64,000 bases of DNA from Hortaea werneckii (Eukaryota > Ascomycota > Dothideomycetes > Mycosphaerellales > Teratosphaeriaceae), in NCBI GenBank assembly GCA_037044905.1, contig JBAOKB010000048.1:372001-436000 (forward strand). Reading direction: 5' to 3'. Shown here piece after piece: positions 1 to 10,386 of the stretch; positions within the stretch are counted from its first letter, which is position 1; each line of letters opens with the position of its first letter. Made by a program: the position numbers and the translations under genes. The notes under the pieces were generated by a model. The model was given only the letters and a program-made list of their open reading frames with translations, did not search any database and had not been told where the DNA came from.

Positions 1-1245
1 AAATTTCGTGCTATGCGCCCTTCGGATAGATGGGGTCGGAAGAGCGGTACACGACGCACGAAGAAGAAACAGTTTGACGGCAGTGATATGCCTGCTACGG
101 ACGGCATTGAACCACAATCAGAAGCATTCTTCTCAGAGATGCCTGGCCCGGATGATTTCAACGTCGACCCAGAGCTGAAGGGCGAAGACCAATCTGACGG
201 TCGCCGGTCCGAGGAGCGTCAATCCGAAGAGCGGCAGTCGTCTGGATCAAATTCTCGAGGTACTACACAGGGTTCCTTTGACGTGGCCCGTACACACGCC
301 ACTCGACCCAGGGCTAATAGCTTGTCCAATGCTGGGCCTCACAACAGCGGGCGTGCTTCCCAGAGAGGTACTGCTCTTGCTCGTGAGGTGCAGTCTAGCC
401 CCGTCCGCTTTGTCGGTTCTCAGCAGTCTCCAATCGAAGTCGAAGACCTCACCCCTAAGCCGACACGTCGTCTGCTCTTTCCCTCACCCCGCAATGAAGG
501 TCAAGCGAAGAGCCTGGGCGACGGCACCACCGGTGTTTTGTCTGTCGCTGCGCGAGGCACAAACGCGGATGACCATCACAACGCTTCATTGAAGCCCGAA
601 GTCCTACTCCAAGCCAGTAACGTCAGCGTTTTCGATGCTTTCACGCTTGACAAGGAGAATCGGGCTCCAGGCTTCGAGGCTGACGATGATGTGTTGGCTC
701 ATCTCTTCGAGGGCTCCCCAAACACCGTTTTCAAGACCCCCAGCAAGACTCCAGCCAAAGCACCTCTGACGACACCACGCTCTCAGCGTCAGCAGTCGGA
801 CCAATTGCTCAAGACTCCGACGCCATCGAGCCGCAAGCGCAAGGCTTTGTCACCCAACCAAGGCCACGCTGTCAACGATGCGTCGAAGACAATGAACGAC
901 TTCATGACCTCGCCTTCTTCTTCCCGCTACTTTCTCCGCTCAACGCCCAGCCGCGAAGCGAGGACGCCACATCGCTTGGGTCAAAGCGCTGGAGAAGCCA
1001 GCGTCGAGATGACGCCATTTTCACGCCACATTGCGCAGATGCTCAGCGATGCAAACACTGCTGGCAACGGGTTTAGTAGCCCCAGCCAGGCTTTCGACTT
1101 TAGCGATATGCCGCCGTTTATGAGCGGCACGCCGGGCAAGCAGCTCGAAGGGGCGGACTGGCCTAGCATGGGTGATATCATGAGCAAAGATTTCGCGGCT
1201 CTGGAGAGCCAGAAGCCTGACGGTAGCCATGACGAGAGCGTTTGA
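1..1245 (+). CDS. Disordered protein, 3' part only
   Basis: The frame is open from base 1 to the TGA at 1243-1245, so the true start lies outside the window and the ATG at 13 need not be used. The visible ~414 residues open with a basic stretch (RWGRKSG, RRTKKK) and continue as low-complexity, Ser/Pro/Thr-rich sequence with SQ sites and repeated TPxK/TPS sites (FKTPSKTPAK, KTPTPSSRKRK), typical of CDK-phosphorylated, disordered nuclear proteins. The segment MTPFSRHIAQMLSDAN near the end looks like a short conserved helix, and MPPFMSGTPG follows. No folded domain is visible. A GATA/Ams2-like regulator whose zinc finger lies upstream is possible, but that is a guess from the basic segment. The gene converges on the PTM1-like gene. 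Confidence 0.6.
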   Translation, partial: KFRAMRPSDRWGRKSGTRRTKKKQFDGSDMPATDGIEPQSEAFFSEMPGPDDFNVDPELKGEDQSDGRRSEERQSEERQSSGSNSRGTTQGSFDVARTHATRPRANSLSNAGPHNSGRASQRGTALAREVQSSPVRFVGSQQSPIEVEDLTPKPTRRLLFPSPRNEGQAKSLGDGTTGVLSVAARGTNADDHHNASLKPEVLLQASNVSVFDAFTLDKENRAPGFEADDDVLAHLFEGSPNTVFKTPSKTPAKAPLTTPRSQRQQSDQLLKTPTPSSRKRKALSPNQGHAVNDASKTMNDFMTSPSSSRYFLRSTPSREARTPHRLGQSAGEASVEMTPFSRHIAQMLSDANTAGNGFSSPSQAFDFSDMPPFMSGTPGKQLEGADWPSMGDIMSKDFAALESQKPDGSHDESV

Positions 1246-1883
1246 TGAAGTTCAATTCGATCTTATGTAGATTACGTAGTACTTGTAGGAAATAGCATTA
1301 TCAGAGCGTGTTTTTATTGGTACAAGTTCCGTTGGTACATTCCACGTTTCGTGTCAATGGGTCTGGATGTCACGGTACTGCAACAGTAATCGGGTCCATT
1401 TGACTTGACCAAAGTGCGGAGTAATGTACCCTTTTCAGCACCCGAACCATCTTCCCAACGGTCAGCTAATCCAGACATGTTTTCAAGGCTATACTGGGCT
1501 TTTTTTTTTTTTTTTTTCGACTAGCAAACTTGGATATCAGTGAACATGTCGCTTGTTGACCTCATGGCGCACGTTGGTGTCAGATTGCCAGCTGGTGAGA
1601 CTAGGGTTAGCAAGGGTTAGGCGATCGGCTTATCGGTCGACAACACACACACATTACCTAGGTATGGCTTCATGACAACCCCAGGAGATGAAGTCTCACA
1701 GTAAGCAGTGTCAATTGACAGAAGAAATCAGGAAGCCCAGCCAACTGTGCATAATTGTGACTGTACTGATGAGGAGACTGAAATGTCCGAGGAATCAAGG
1801 AAAACCATACGCTGAAGCGCGAAAAATTAATCATGCTTCGTATTCGCAATCGTACATATCTTTCCCTCACCCAATAACATCTA
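1246..1883. other. Convergent intergenic region
   Basis: This lies between two converging genes and should hold both 3' UTRs. It contains a 17-18 nt poly(T) run (about 1500-1517), two AGGGTTAG units (1603-1610 and 1613-1620), an ACACACAC tract near 1643, and the perfect palindrome TACCTAGGTA at 1655-1664. I see no gene. Confidence 0.6.
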
Positions 1884-3621
1884 TCAATCCTTCTTACTCC
1901 CAGCCGTAAGCCCTTTCCTCTCTTCTTCGTCTCCACTCTCCTCATCACTCTGCTCCCCTAGAGCGAACATTGTCTCGCCCTCCAGGTCTTCCGCTGGCAG
2001 GCTGGAGCGTGGCTTTTGCGGGACAGGAGCAGGCAATGGGCTTTGGTCTCGTCTCTCGCTCTCTCTTCTCTCGCGTGGCGCGTCGTAAGCCGGTGGCTTG
2101 GTGTTTCCTGGTCCGTTGTCGGAGTCTGGGTCCTCAAGGTCGATGTCGAAACTATCCCGGATAGAGGCGATTTCAAATCCGTCATCATCTTGAGCGATCT
2201 GTACAATGTTAGCATTCCTATATAAGCGACAACGGCCGGAGAAAGCTTTGCAAAGTATATAACGTACCTCGTCAGACATGGCAAACCTTCGGTTGTTCGC
2301 CGTCGGTCTCCAAATGTACGCCACAAACGCGACATCAGCAAAGTAGACCAAGTTCAACCAGCCGTCAAGGATGAACCATCTCGTCTGCCAATGTTGGGGC
2401 ACGAACTCATCCTGGTCAACACCCGCGAACGTCCAAGAGTTAATGAAGAAAAAGGCGAAGATGACAATGATGCTGAGCAAGATGCACCACCACAGTCGCC
2501 GATACATCCCAGCTTTAATCGTTTGCTTCCGCTCCATCAGATCCTTCATAGTCACATTGAGCGAGTTAAGCGTCCAGACGTAGAAGGCTGTAAGAGTGCC
2601 AGCGAGGGGGAGCACGACGAGCAAGATGAGCGGTCCGGCGTTCTCCGGCGTCACAGAAAGCGAAGCGACGGAATAGAGAACGCCAAAGACGAAGTGCGTG
2701 ATTGCTAGCCAGCGGACGTAGACCATTGTCTTTCCTAGAGAGGGCTTGACCACGCCATAGCCCATGCAGACTATAAGCAAGAGGAAGAAGCTGAAGCTAT
2801 TGCGCGCGGCCTGAAGCACCGAGTCGACGATCATGATAGCCTTAGCGCCCGTGTTGAAGCCGTTGCGGTTCTGGTAGTCGTAGAAGAGCCAGGTCATGAA
2901 CATCTCGACAACCAGGAACACCAAGATGGCTGTGATGTAGTTTTGCACAGGCAGAATGTCATGGCGGTTGAGGTAATAAAGCGCACCCCATCCGATGGCT
3001 AGGAATGCGTAGACGACCGTAATGGCTGCATAGAAAGGCAGCTTGGCAATCTGAGCCGCTGGGAAGTTCTCCGAACGCGTTCCTGAACTCGACGACCGCC
3101 GTGTAGTCGTGTTCGGAGAAAGCGTAGGTGCCGACGCAGTAGTAACCGGTATGGGCGATGTGGTAGTTCACAGCCTTCGGGTCCTTCAGATGTATCGTTT
3201 CGCTGATGATCTCGGACTTGGAAACATCCGTCGCATTGTCCGCTAATATGAAGGATCCAACGTCGTCTTTTGAGCACAAGCCGGCCTCGGCGTTGGTCTG
3301 GTCGCAGATGAAGGCTCGATTCGTGTCCGGCACAACCTCTCCTCCGGCGGAGACTTCGTTTTCCGGCTTGCCTACAAGAGCCTGATCCCTCCACTCGAAG
3401 ACCACAAAGCTGACCAAAGGATCTGCGCCTTCGGCGATGTCGTCGGGTTTGAGGAATTTGGTCATGATGAATGGCTCTGTGTTGCCGCCCCAGCTTTTTC
3501 GACTGTACATGCCCGAACATACTTGGCGATTCTTCTCTTTCTGATCTATCTTCATCTCAATGGCCTGGCTGACTGCTGCTAGCTGGAGCAGAGCCAGGCC
3601 GGCGGATAGCCATGATCGCAT
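1884..3621 (-). CDS. PTM1: PTM1-like GOST seven-transmembrane protein
   Basis: This is a membrane protein of the lung seven-transmembrane/GOST family (yeast Ptm1, human GPR107/108), which acts in Golgi and endosomal trafficking. The protein starts with a signal peptide (MRSWLSAGLALLQLAAVSQA), then a ~180-residue lumenal domain, then about seven membrane segments beginning at IAKLPFYAAI and including the conserved HDILPVQNYI. An acidic cytosolic tail ends in GLTAGSKKD. The start is the ATG at 3619-3621; the TTG six bases upstream is not needed. An intron at 2199-2267 (GTACGT...TACAG, branch site GCTAAC) is 69 nt, in frame and stop-free. One surplus base in the run at 3061-3063 breaks the frame at GEL|PAAQ; removing it restores the family consensus. 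That is most likely a sequence error. Confidence 0.88.
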
Positions 3622-4506
3622 GCCCAAGGATAGTCCGAGATGGTGACCTTAAAACGTCTCTCGTGGCTGTGGACTGACTTGCTGCAGGATCCCAGGTGGA
3701 AAGGTGTTTCGGTAGTGTATGGTTTTGACGATGCCGCTGTCTGTGTCCGAGGAAAGCCGGGCCAGCAAGGCTATGGAGAGCCTGCCGTTGTTGTTTCGAA
3801 GTCGTTGACGGCGCGTTATCGATCTTTCCACCGATCGTTGGATTCCGATCTATCTCGACCGTATCTCTCGCTTCTTGGCGCGGGCAACTAGAGTGGTATC
3901 CCGTAAAGGAGCAACTTAACTTAACTTCTCGCAAGGCCACGCATGTGAGCAACGAGCTTGAGGTCCGCGTCCGCCGCGTCGGCAAGTACCGAAAGCTGCC
4001 CTGGTGAGAGTGTGGTCACGGCGGCGTCGTTGTGGCGTTGAGCTGCGCGACGATGTAATGGGGTGTGGCGCAGTATAGACTCTGATGCTAGATCATGATC
4101 ACCTGGGCAGCCAGCGCATCTCCTGGGCGCAAACAGGATTGTTTCGCCAACCCCAGCACTAATAAGACAATCCCATATAATTTCTTTGCTTGCCCAGTCG
4201 CATTATCCTGGCGATTTGTTTCCAATTTCTTTCTCTCGCCCTTTTCCAAGTCAGTGTATCGACCTCTCTGCCGAGCGACTGGACTGGCCTTTCTGAAACA
4301 CCTCAGCGCTTGTTTCGCCCTCTCTGCAGCAGCTGCGTGCCAGTGGTTGCGACTTCGACCATTGTCGACGGTGCGACGAGTTCTATTCTTGTCAGACAGG
4401 CCGATATAAGGGCTGACGATTCCTTCTCTCCTGGTCACTCCGTCATTCGACACTATTCTCTTTCAACGATTCTTCATATCTCTGGAAGCGAAACCACACC
4501 GCAACC
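3622..4506. promoter_or_regulatory. Shared promoter region, PTM1 / DUF4112
   Basis: This is an 885-bp divergent intergenic stretch. It is pyrimidine-rich on the + strand just before 4507, as expected for a fungal promoter and 5' UTR. Short ORFs here have no protein-like features, and I recognise no specific binding site. Confidence 0.45.
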
Positions 4507-5349
4507 ATGGCCGCAGCAGTAGGAAAGCTGCGCAAAAGATGCTGCGCAAGCAGATGGGCAAATATGAAGGCAAGAAGGTCGAACAAGGCGACGTACGTCG
4601 AGCAATTACGGAGAATGACCGTCTTCTATATACTGATCGAAATCCAGGACCCGTACTTTGCAATGATCGAAGATCCCAAACGCCCGGGGAAGTTCAAAAA
4701 GGTCAAGAAGCAGATTCCCGATTACCTCTCCGAACACGACGCAATGATCCTCGCACGGGTCAGGAAGTCGGCCTATCGCCTCGACATGTGTCTGTTCAAC
4801 CTCTTCGGCATCCGCTTCGGCTGGGAAGCAGTCATTGGCATAATACCCGCTGCAGGCGACGCAATCGGTCTCGCCCTCGCCTACTTGGTCTTCATGCAAT
4901 GCTGCAAGATCGACGGCGGCCTGCCGTCCAGCGTCAAATCGAAAATGATCATCAATATCATCCTGGACTTCCTCGTCGGGCTGGTGCCATTCCTAGGCGA
5001 CATTGCCGACGCGGCATTCAAGTGCAACACGAAGAACGTTCGGCTGCTGGAGAGACATCTAGACCAGAAGTACAAGCCCAATCGCAGGGACGAGAGGGAC
5101 TATGCCGGCGTCGATAAGGCCCAGAGACGTAAGAACAGGGCTTCTGGCATCTACACGCGGAACGACCCACCGCCTGCGACCGTCTTCGAGGACTTCTCGG
5201 ACAACGAGCAGTACGGCGCCGATGCCATCCAGCGGCCGTCAGCCAGTCGACAGCCCTCGGGTCGACGGGGTGGAAGTCGAAGGGAAAGGCCTGAGATGTC
5301 GCAGAGAGGGACCTCAGGGAGACAGGAGACGGGGCGGACGAGGCGCTAG
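4507..5349 (+). CDS. DUF4112 domain protein
   Basis: This belongs to the DUF4112 family of small fungal proteins of unknown function. Exon 1 (4507-4592) encodes a basic amphipathic N-terminus ending KYEGKKVEQGD. The intron at 4593-4647 (GTACGT...ATCCAG, 55 nt) joins to DPYFAMIEDP. The core contains the DUF4112 hallmarks: FGIRFGWEAVIGIIPAAGDAIG, a hydrophobic segment (LALAYLVFM), and a second hydrophobic repeat IILDFLVGLVPFLGDIADAAFKCN. The last ~90 residues are charged and disordered (RPSASRQPSGRRGG). One base seems to be missing at about 4530: inserting a G turns the N-terminus into KLAQKMLRKQMG in the same frame as the rest of exon 1. The alternative is a start at the ATG at 4539. The two membrane-like hairpins suggest membrane association; the function is unknown. 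Confidence 0.8.
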   Translation: MAAAVGKLRKRCCASRWANMKARRSNKATYVEQLRRMTVFYILIEIQDPYFAMIEDPKRPGKFKKVKKQIPDYLSEHDAMILARVRKSAYRLDMCLFNLFGIRFGWEAVIGIIPAAGDAIGLALAYLVFMQCCKIDGGLPSSVKSKMIINIILDFLVGLVPFLGDIADAAFKCNTKNVRLLERHLDQKYKPNRRDERDYAGVDKAQRRKNRASGIYTRNDPPPATVFEDFSDNEQYGADAIQRPSASRQPSGRRGGSRRERPEMSQRGTSGRQETGRTRR

Positions 5350-6040
5350 TGGAACCTTGGCACACCTCGCTCTGCATCTGAGGATATTCCGACAAGCGAC
5401 AGCACAGCATGAAAATGCTGTCGCTTCTGCTGGAAGCGCGTGTGAAACTTTGTGAGAATAATTGGACAAAGAATGTTTTTCAGAATCATGGCGTTAATGA
5501 CCGAGAGATTTTGGGCTTCATAGACTGTCACTCCTATTGAGCTTTAGCAAGCGAAGGCGTTTTTAACTGTGATGAGAGGAAATGACATGTAACATAATAC
5601 GATAGTAACATTGGAACAACAGTGACTTTCTCATGACCTTAAAGATGTTTCCTTCAACAAGGTTCCCGAGTATTGAAAATGTTTGATGAAGTTGAAGCAG
5701 GCCACAAGAACCTCAGCAGCAGAAAACTATGTATACACAATCCACAAACTACACTATGCCTCTACCCTAGCGTACATTTCAGCGCCATAACGAGCCTTGT
5801 TGTACCGTGATCAACAAACGCTTTCATCATCACTGCGCCATGCTACAACTTAAACAAGTCCCCCCACATATAGCGCTCCCGCCCGGATGGCATGCATGCT
5901 TCTACATGGCTAGCCGCATGTGGCCGCTTCCCTTCCTTATTCGCCGCATGCGAACACCGCGCCGATCCGTGTGTGCTCAAAGGTAGTGTACAAAGTGAAG
6001 ATTGAATTTATCGAGGGGTGAGGAGGGGAGAGAGAGGAGT
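5350..6040. other. Convergent intergenic region
   Basis: This holds the 3' UTRs of the DUF4112 gene (+) and TOM40 (-). It is moderately AT-rich around 5560-5720. I see no gene or repeat. Confidence 0.5.
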
Positions 6041-7313
6041 CTAGAACGGCGGGATGGCGGGCGTGACCTTGTCTTGCTGCTCCATGAGCTCTTCGCCAGA
6101 CGCTTCGATCGAGACGGCGAGACCCAGCTTAGCGGCGTTCTGTTGCGAAATGTCAGTGGATGCTCATGTACTTATCGGTTAAGTCGCCAAATCAAACTTA
6201 CCTTGACGTGGTCCATCTCACCAGCGAACGTGACTCTGACCGGCGGTGCAATGACCTTGTCCAACAAGCATCCAATCTTGCCCTTGCTGTCGACCTGCGC
6301 GCGGAAAATGCTCCTTGCAAACTCATACTTGGCACCAAGCGTCGCGCTGCCTTCTCTGCTCGGACCGCCCATCATGGCGTTAGCGCCAGACAGACCGGCA
6401 AACTGCAGGTTGACATCGACACCAGTCTCCACCTTGTCCGTCAACTTCCTCCAGTACGAACCCTGCAGACCGCCCTGAGTGAGCAGCTGCGCAGACGCAA
6501 TCCAGTCGTCGCCCTTGTATCGTGCCGCATATGAGACTGCAGCCTCAGGGCCCATACCACCGCCTGGGCGCTGGTAGACACCCTCCAAACCCAGTGCGAG
6601 TCGTGGCGTCACGGACTGCAGGTATGAGCCGATGAACATACCCGTCAGGGAGCCTTCCAATAAGCTGGGGTTGATGCTCTTGAGGGAGGCGGTGAAGTCA
6701 TCGCCGGTGTAGTCCTGCTCGAGGGAGACCTGCGCGCCACCCGGGCTCATACCGGACTGCGGCTGGATCTGAACAGCGGCCTTGGCGATGAGGCGAGGGT
6801 GGATTCGGCCGTTGAAGCGGGCGGAGAAGGAGGCATCGCTGTCAAGCTGGCCCTGGCAGAGGATCTACAAGGATATGTGTCAGATGGGGTTGGAGATGTG
6901 GATGAGGATAGTCATGCGGTTGGACATACGTTGTTGGTGCCGTACAGCGCAAGGAAGGTGTATGGCGAGAGTAATTGACTGCCGGAAGAGAAGGCATGGC
7001 TGATCTGGAAGAGCGGGTAGATGCTGAAGCTCTTGTTCAGCTCGGCGCGGAGGCCGGAGAAGGTCTGGTTGGTAAGGAATACTGATCGCTGCACCTCGGC
7101 GGAGATGTTGTCCACCGATCCCGGGTTGCTCAGGCCGAGCGCGGCCCTCCGATCTTGGAAGGAGCGGTATGTGTCTAGTACGTAGTCGAGGAAGACGTTT
7201 GTCCGCGGCGCAGGGGGCTTCGCGACATCTAATGCCGGCGGTTGAGGAGTGGTGATGGTGTCTATGGGGAGGGCGCCGACGGCCTTTTCGTTCGGGAGGG
7301 CTGCTGCCGCCAT
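6041..7313 (-). CDS. TOM40: Mitochondrial import channel Tom40
   Basis: Tom40 is the beta-barrel pore of the TOM complex in the outer mitochondrial membrane, through which nearly all precursor proteins enter. There are three exons: 7313-6930, 6864-6202 and 6139-6041. The introns are 6865-6929 (65 nt) and 6140-6201 (62 nt), both GT-AG, and the spliced frame gives 381 residues, the usual fungal length. The N-terminal helix region (NVFLDYVLDTYRSFQDRR) is followed by the Porin_3 barrel: LSNPGSVDNISAEVQR, QLDSDASFSARFNGR, then glycine- and aromatic-rich beta strands such as SYAARYKGDDW. It ends in VTPAIPPF. No frame break is seen. It is divergent from the PFK-2 gene. Confidence 0.95.
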
Positions 7314-8105
7314 GGTGAACAGCTATCGGATATAGGATGGATGGCACTGTCCTTGGGAGGGGTTGCTGCAGCGCTGGTTAATGGCGATGGGCGGGGTCAG
7401 AGGTGTGCGCTGATGGTGTCGCACAGTCGTTGCGTGCTATTATCCTCCTTGAGCTCTCCATCCTGAGATTTTGTCCGCGCTGCTTGAAGAGGTATAGCCC
7501 CCGATCATGCCTCGTCTCGGGCCGCCGGTCATCGCTTCCGCCGAGCCACCTACTGAGCCACCTACCTTATCAGTGGACACCACTCAGCACTTTACTATCA
7601 CGTCTGTGTAACATTGTCGAGACGAACTTACTGGAGTGTAAGGGGCTTCACTTCTCACCCTTCTTCGTCAACGCGGTTTTCCATGCTGCGGCTCATCAGT
7701 GCCAAAGGCCGCAGTACCACCGGATTATTCAGCTCGGAATCGTTGCTTCTGGGAGAACCGCGGACGCGATAGATAACTCCACGGTGGAGCGTGACGGAAA
7801 GGTTACAAACGACCAACTGAAATCAACAGCGAACAATCGATCCCGTCCGCTTGATTGAGGACAGCCGTTCTGCACATTCGACTGATGTTCACGTATCCAA
7901 CATTCGAATAAGGACTAGATATACTTTCCGCGGAGAGAGACGGGCCAGATATCCTGGAGTAGTATCTTACGCATTCTCTCGTGGAACCTGAATCGGTGTC
8001 CCTTCACCTGACTTCACACGACACGTTTCGCCATTCCGGCAAAGATAGGTCTCGAAGGCCGTTCCGGCGCCCTGACCAGTCTCACCTACCGTCCTTTCGA
8101 TCACA
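7314..8105. promoter_or_regulatory. Shared promoter region, TOM40 / PFK-2
   Basis: This is a 792-bp head-to-head spacer that must contain both promoters and 5' UTRs. A short tandem duplication GAGCCACCTAC/GAGCCACCTACC lies at about 7542-7563. I see no gene. Confidence 0.45.
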
Positions 8106-9793
8106 ATGGACACGTTACTCACCGCCGACTTGGCGGCGAAAGCGCCCAACTTTCGAGATAGGAGGAGGTCCAGCACCTATGTCGACGCTATCCATGATTT
8201 ACCCGAAAAGGAATCCATGGCTCCAGCCCAGCTATACTCTACGGAATCTGGACGACTTTTCCATTCTGGTCGGATAGTAATTGCCACAGTCGGATTGCCC
8301 GCGCGAGGCAAGACTCACACCAGTGTTGCTTTGGCACGGTACCTTCGCTGGCTTGGGGTGAAGACCCACATATTCCATCTTGGTGACTATCGACGTGCTT
8401 TCCTAGGTACCGACACCGCTGTACCTGATGACTACTTCTTTGTCAATGCTAGCACTCAGTCTGTGCTGCTGCGGAACAAGATTCTAAAGAAATGCCGGGA
8501 AGATATTCTTCATTTCTTGAATCACGAAAATGGTCAAATAGCTATTTACGATGCGGTGAACCCATTAGCTACCGGTCGACGAGCCCTGGTCAAGGAGTTC
8601 GAGAAGGCACAATGTGCAGACTATGTTCATTGAATTCCACTGCACGGACGAGAAGATAATTGAGGAAAACGTCAGATCTGTCAAAATCAGCTCGCCAGAC
8701 TACAAAGGCTGGACTGCTGAACGCGCCGTACGAGACTATCTGGACCGGATCAACGCACGGATACCGCACTTCGAGAGTATGGAGGAAAAGGAGCTACATT
8801 ACATGAAAATGGTCAATGCGGGGCAGAGAGTCATCGTGAATAATTGTGCATTTGGGTACATTTCACAACGTATTGTCTTCTACCTCTTGAATTTGCATAT
8901 CAAGAGCCGACAAATCTACTTCTGCCGGGCTGGTACGACGCGGGACGAAGATAGCTACAAAGCAGATGCGTCACTCTCAGGCGAAGGAGAGGACTACGCT
9001 CGCAAGATGGGCGACGCTTTGACTGCTCATCGAGAAAATGAGATTCAGAATCTCATAAAGGCAGGTGCGCCAGAAAGCACGGCATTGAAGCCCCTCACGA
9101 TCTGGACAAGCACGAGGAGAAGGACGGTTGAGACAGCTGAGTACTTATCTACTTTGGGCTTCAGAGTGCGACAGAGAAGTCAAATGAGCCAGCTGAACCC
9201 TGGCGTTTGCGAGAAGATGAGCGAGAGGAGGATAAGAGAGATGTTCCCGGATGAAGTGGCGAAACATGATCAAGACCCTTACCACCATCGTTACCCTAGA
9301 GCAGAGGTATGTCTATCGTGCTAAAATTACCTTATTGGACCGGTGCTAATACTATATCAGTCATACCACGACCTTGCAGTTCGTCTCGAACCCATCATTC
9401 TAGAGCTTGAGCGTGAACAGAACGATCTCCTCATTATTGCTCACGAGTCCGTCCTTCGCGTGCTCTACGGTTACCTGATGGCCTGCTCTGCCCAAGACAT
9501 CCCTAACCTCTCCTTCCCTCGTGATGAGATCATCGAGATTATCCCTGCCTCGTACAACAACGAGAGCAGACGCATTCACATTCCCGGTCTGCCTCAGAAG
9601 CTCATTCCAGCGAGTCCGGAGGATATTCGCATTCCGGTTCCCCAAGCGTCGTACCTAGTGGCGCCGTATCTCCCATGAGCGGGCTAGGTACTCCGGCGCA
9701 TGGTACGCAAACGCCGGAAAACAGCGGTAAGGAAGCGGGCGGGTTGCCCTTGAGAAGGGCCGGGGGAGCACCACCAGCGGATCCGAAGTCTTA
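8106..9793 (+). CDS. 6-phosphofructo-2-kinase, phosphatase-dead (PFK26 type)
   Basis: This cytosolic enzyme makes fructose 2,6-bisphosphate, the allosteric activator of phosphofructokinase. The kinase domain carries the P-loop GLPARGKTHTSVALARYL, then HLGDYRR and YDAVNP. The C-terminal histidine-phosphatase domain is present, but its catalytic RHGE is replaced by RAGT (YFCRAGTTRDEDSY), so fructose-2,6-bisphosphatase activity should be absent, as known for yeast Pfk26. The later conserved segment TSTRRRTVETAEYL remains. The intron at 9307-9360 (54 nt) joins PRAE to SYHDLAVRLEP. There are two frame breaks. A surplus G at 8606-8607 (FEK|HNVQTMFIEFHC after correction) would otherwise stop translation at 8633. 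A surplus C in 9640-9643, when removed, extends the tail as SVVPSGAVSPMSGLGTP to the stop at 9793. Confidence 0.92.
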
Positions 9794-10386
9794 GGATGAT
9801 TCTGATCTGAGCTTGGGCTCGCCGATGCTGAAGCCGAAAGGATCGAGCCCAAGGAGCGGACGGCCAGGAGATCTAGGATCCTCCAGAAGTCGGATTGAGG
9901 CTTGAACTATCATAGCTCGGATTCGTTTTGGCACGTGCATGAGCTTCGAGGACCGCAAAGAAGACTATGAATACAAGAACGGGGAAGTTGTCTTCGCATT
10001 ATATTTAGCAGCTCTAGTCCTGTGCCATCGGAGGATGGGCCGGTTGAAGCGAATGAGTTAGAGTGAATCCCGTTTGCACGAACATTTTAAATACAGTTCA
10101 ACCCGTATGGCTGCAGACGGAGCAGCTTTATGTTTCTCCCTCAGATAAGCATGGAGGAAGTGTGTCCAATCGTGCTTCTTAAGAATGTTCTTCAATACCT
10201 GGCTGTAAGCATGATGGACTATCAATACCTGTGCGGATTATTCAATGTTCTCTTCCTAGCCCCTACCGACGAAGTTCGGCGTTAGGCGCTTATCTCCGCT
10301 GCAGCTTGACATAACTCCACTCCAAGTTGAGCCGACTCCATCATCAAGACTCAGTGCTGTCTCCACCAGAAACAGCGGGAATATCA
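9794..10386. other. Intergenic region
   Basis: This is the 3' UTR of the PFK-2 gene and the promoter of the glyoxalase II gene. I see no gene, repeat or RNA. Confidence 0.5.
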
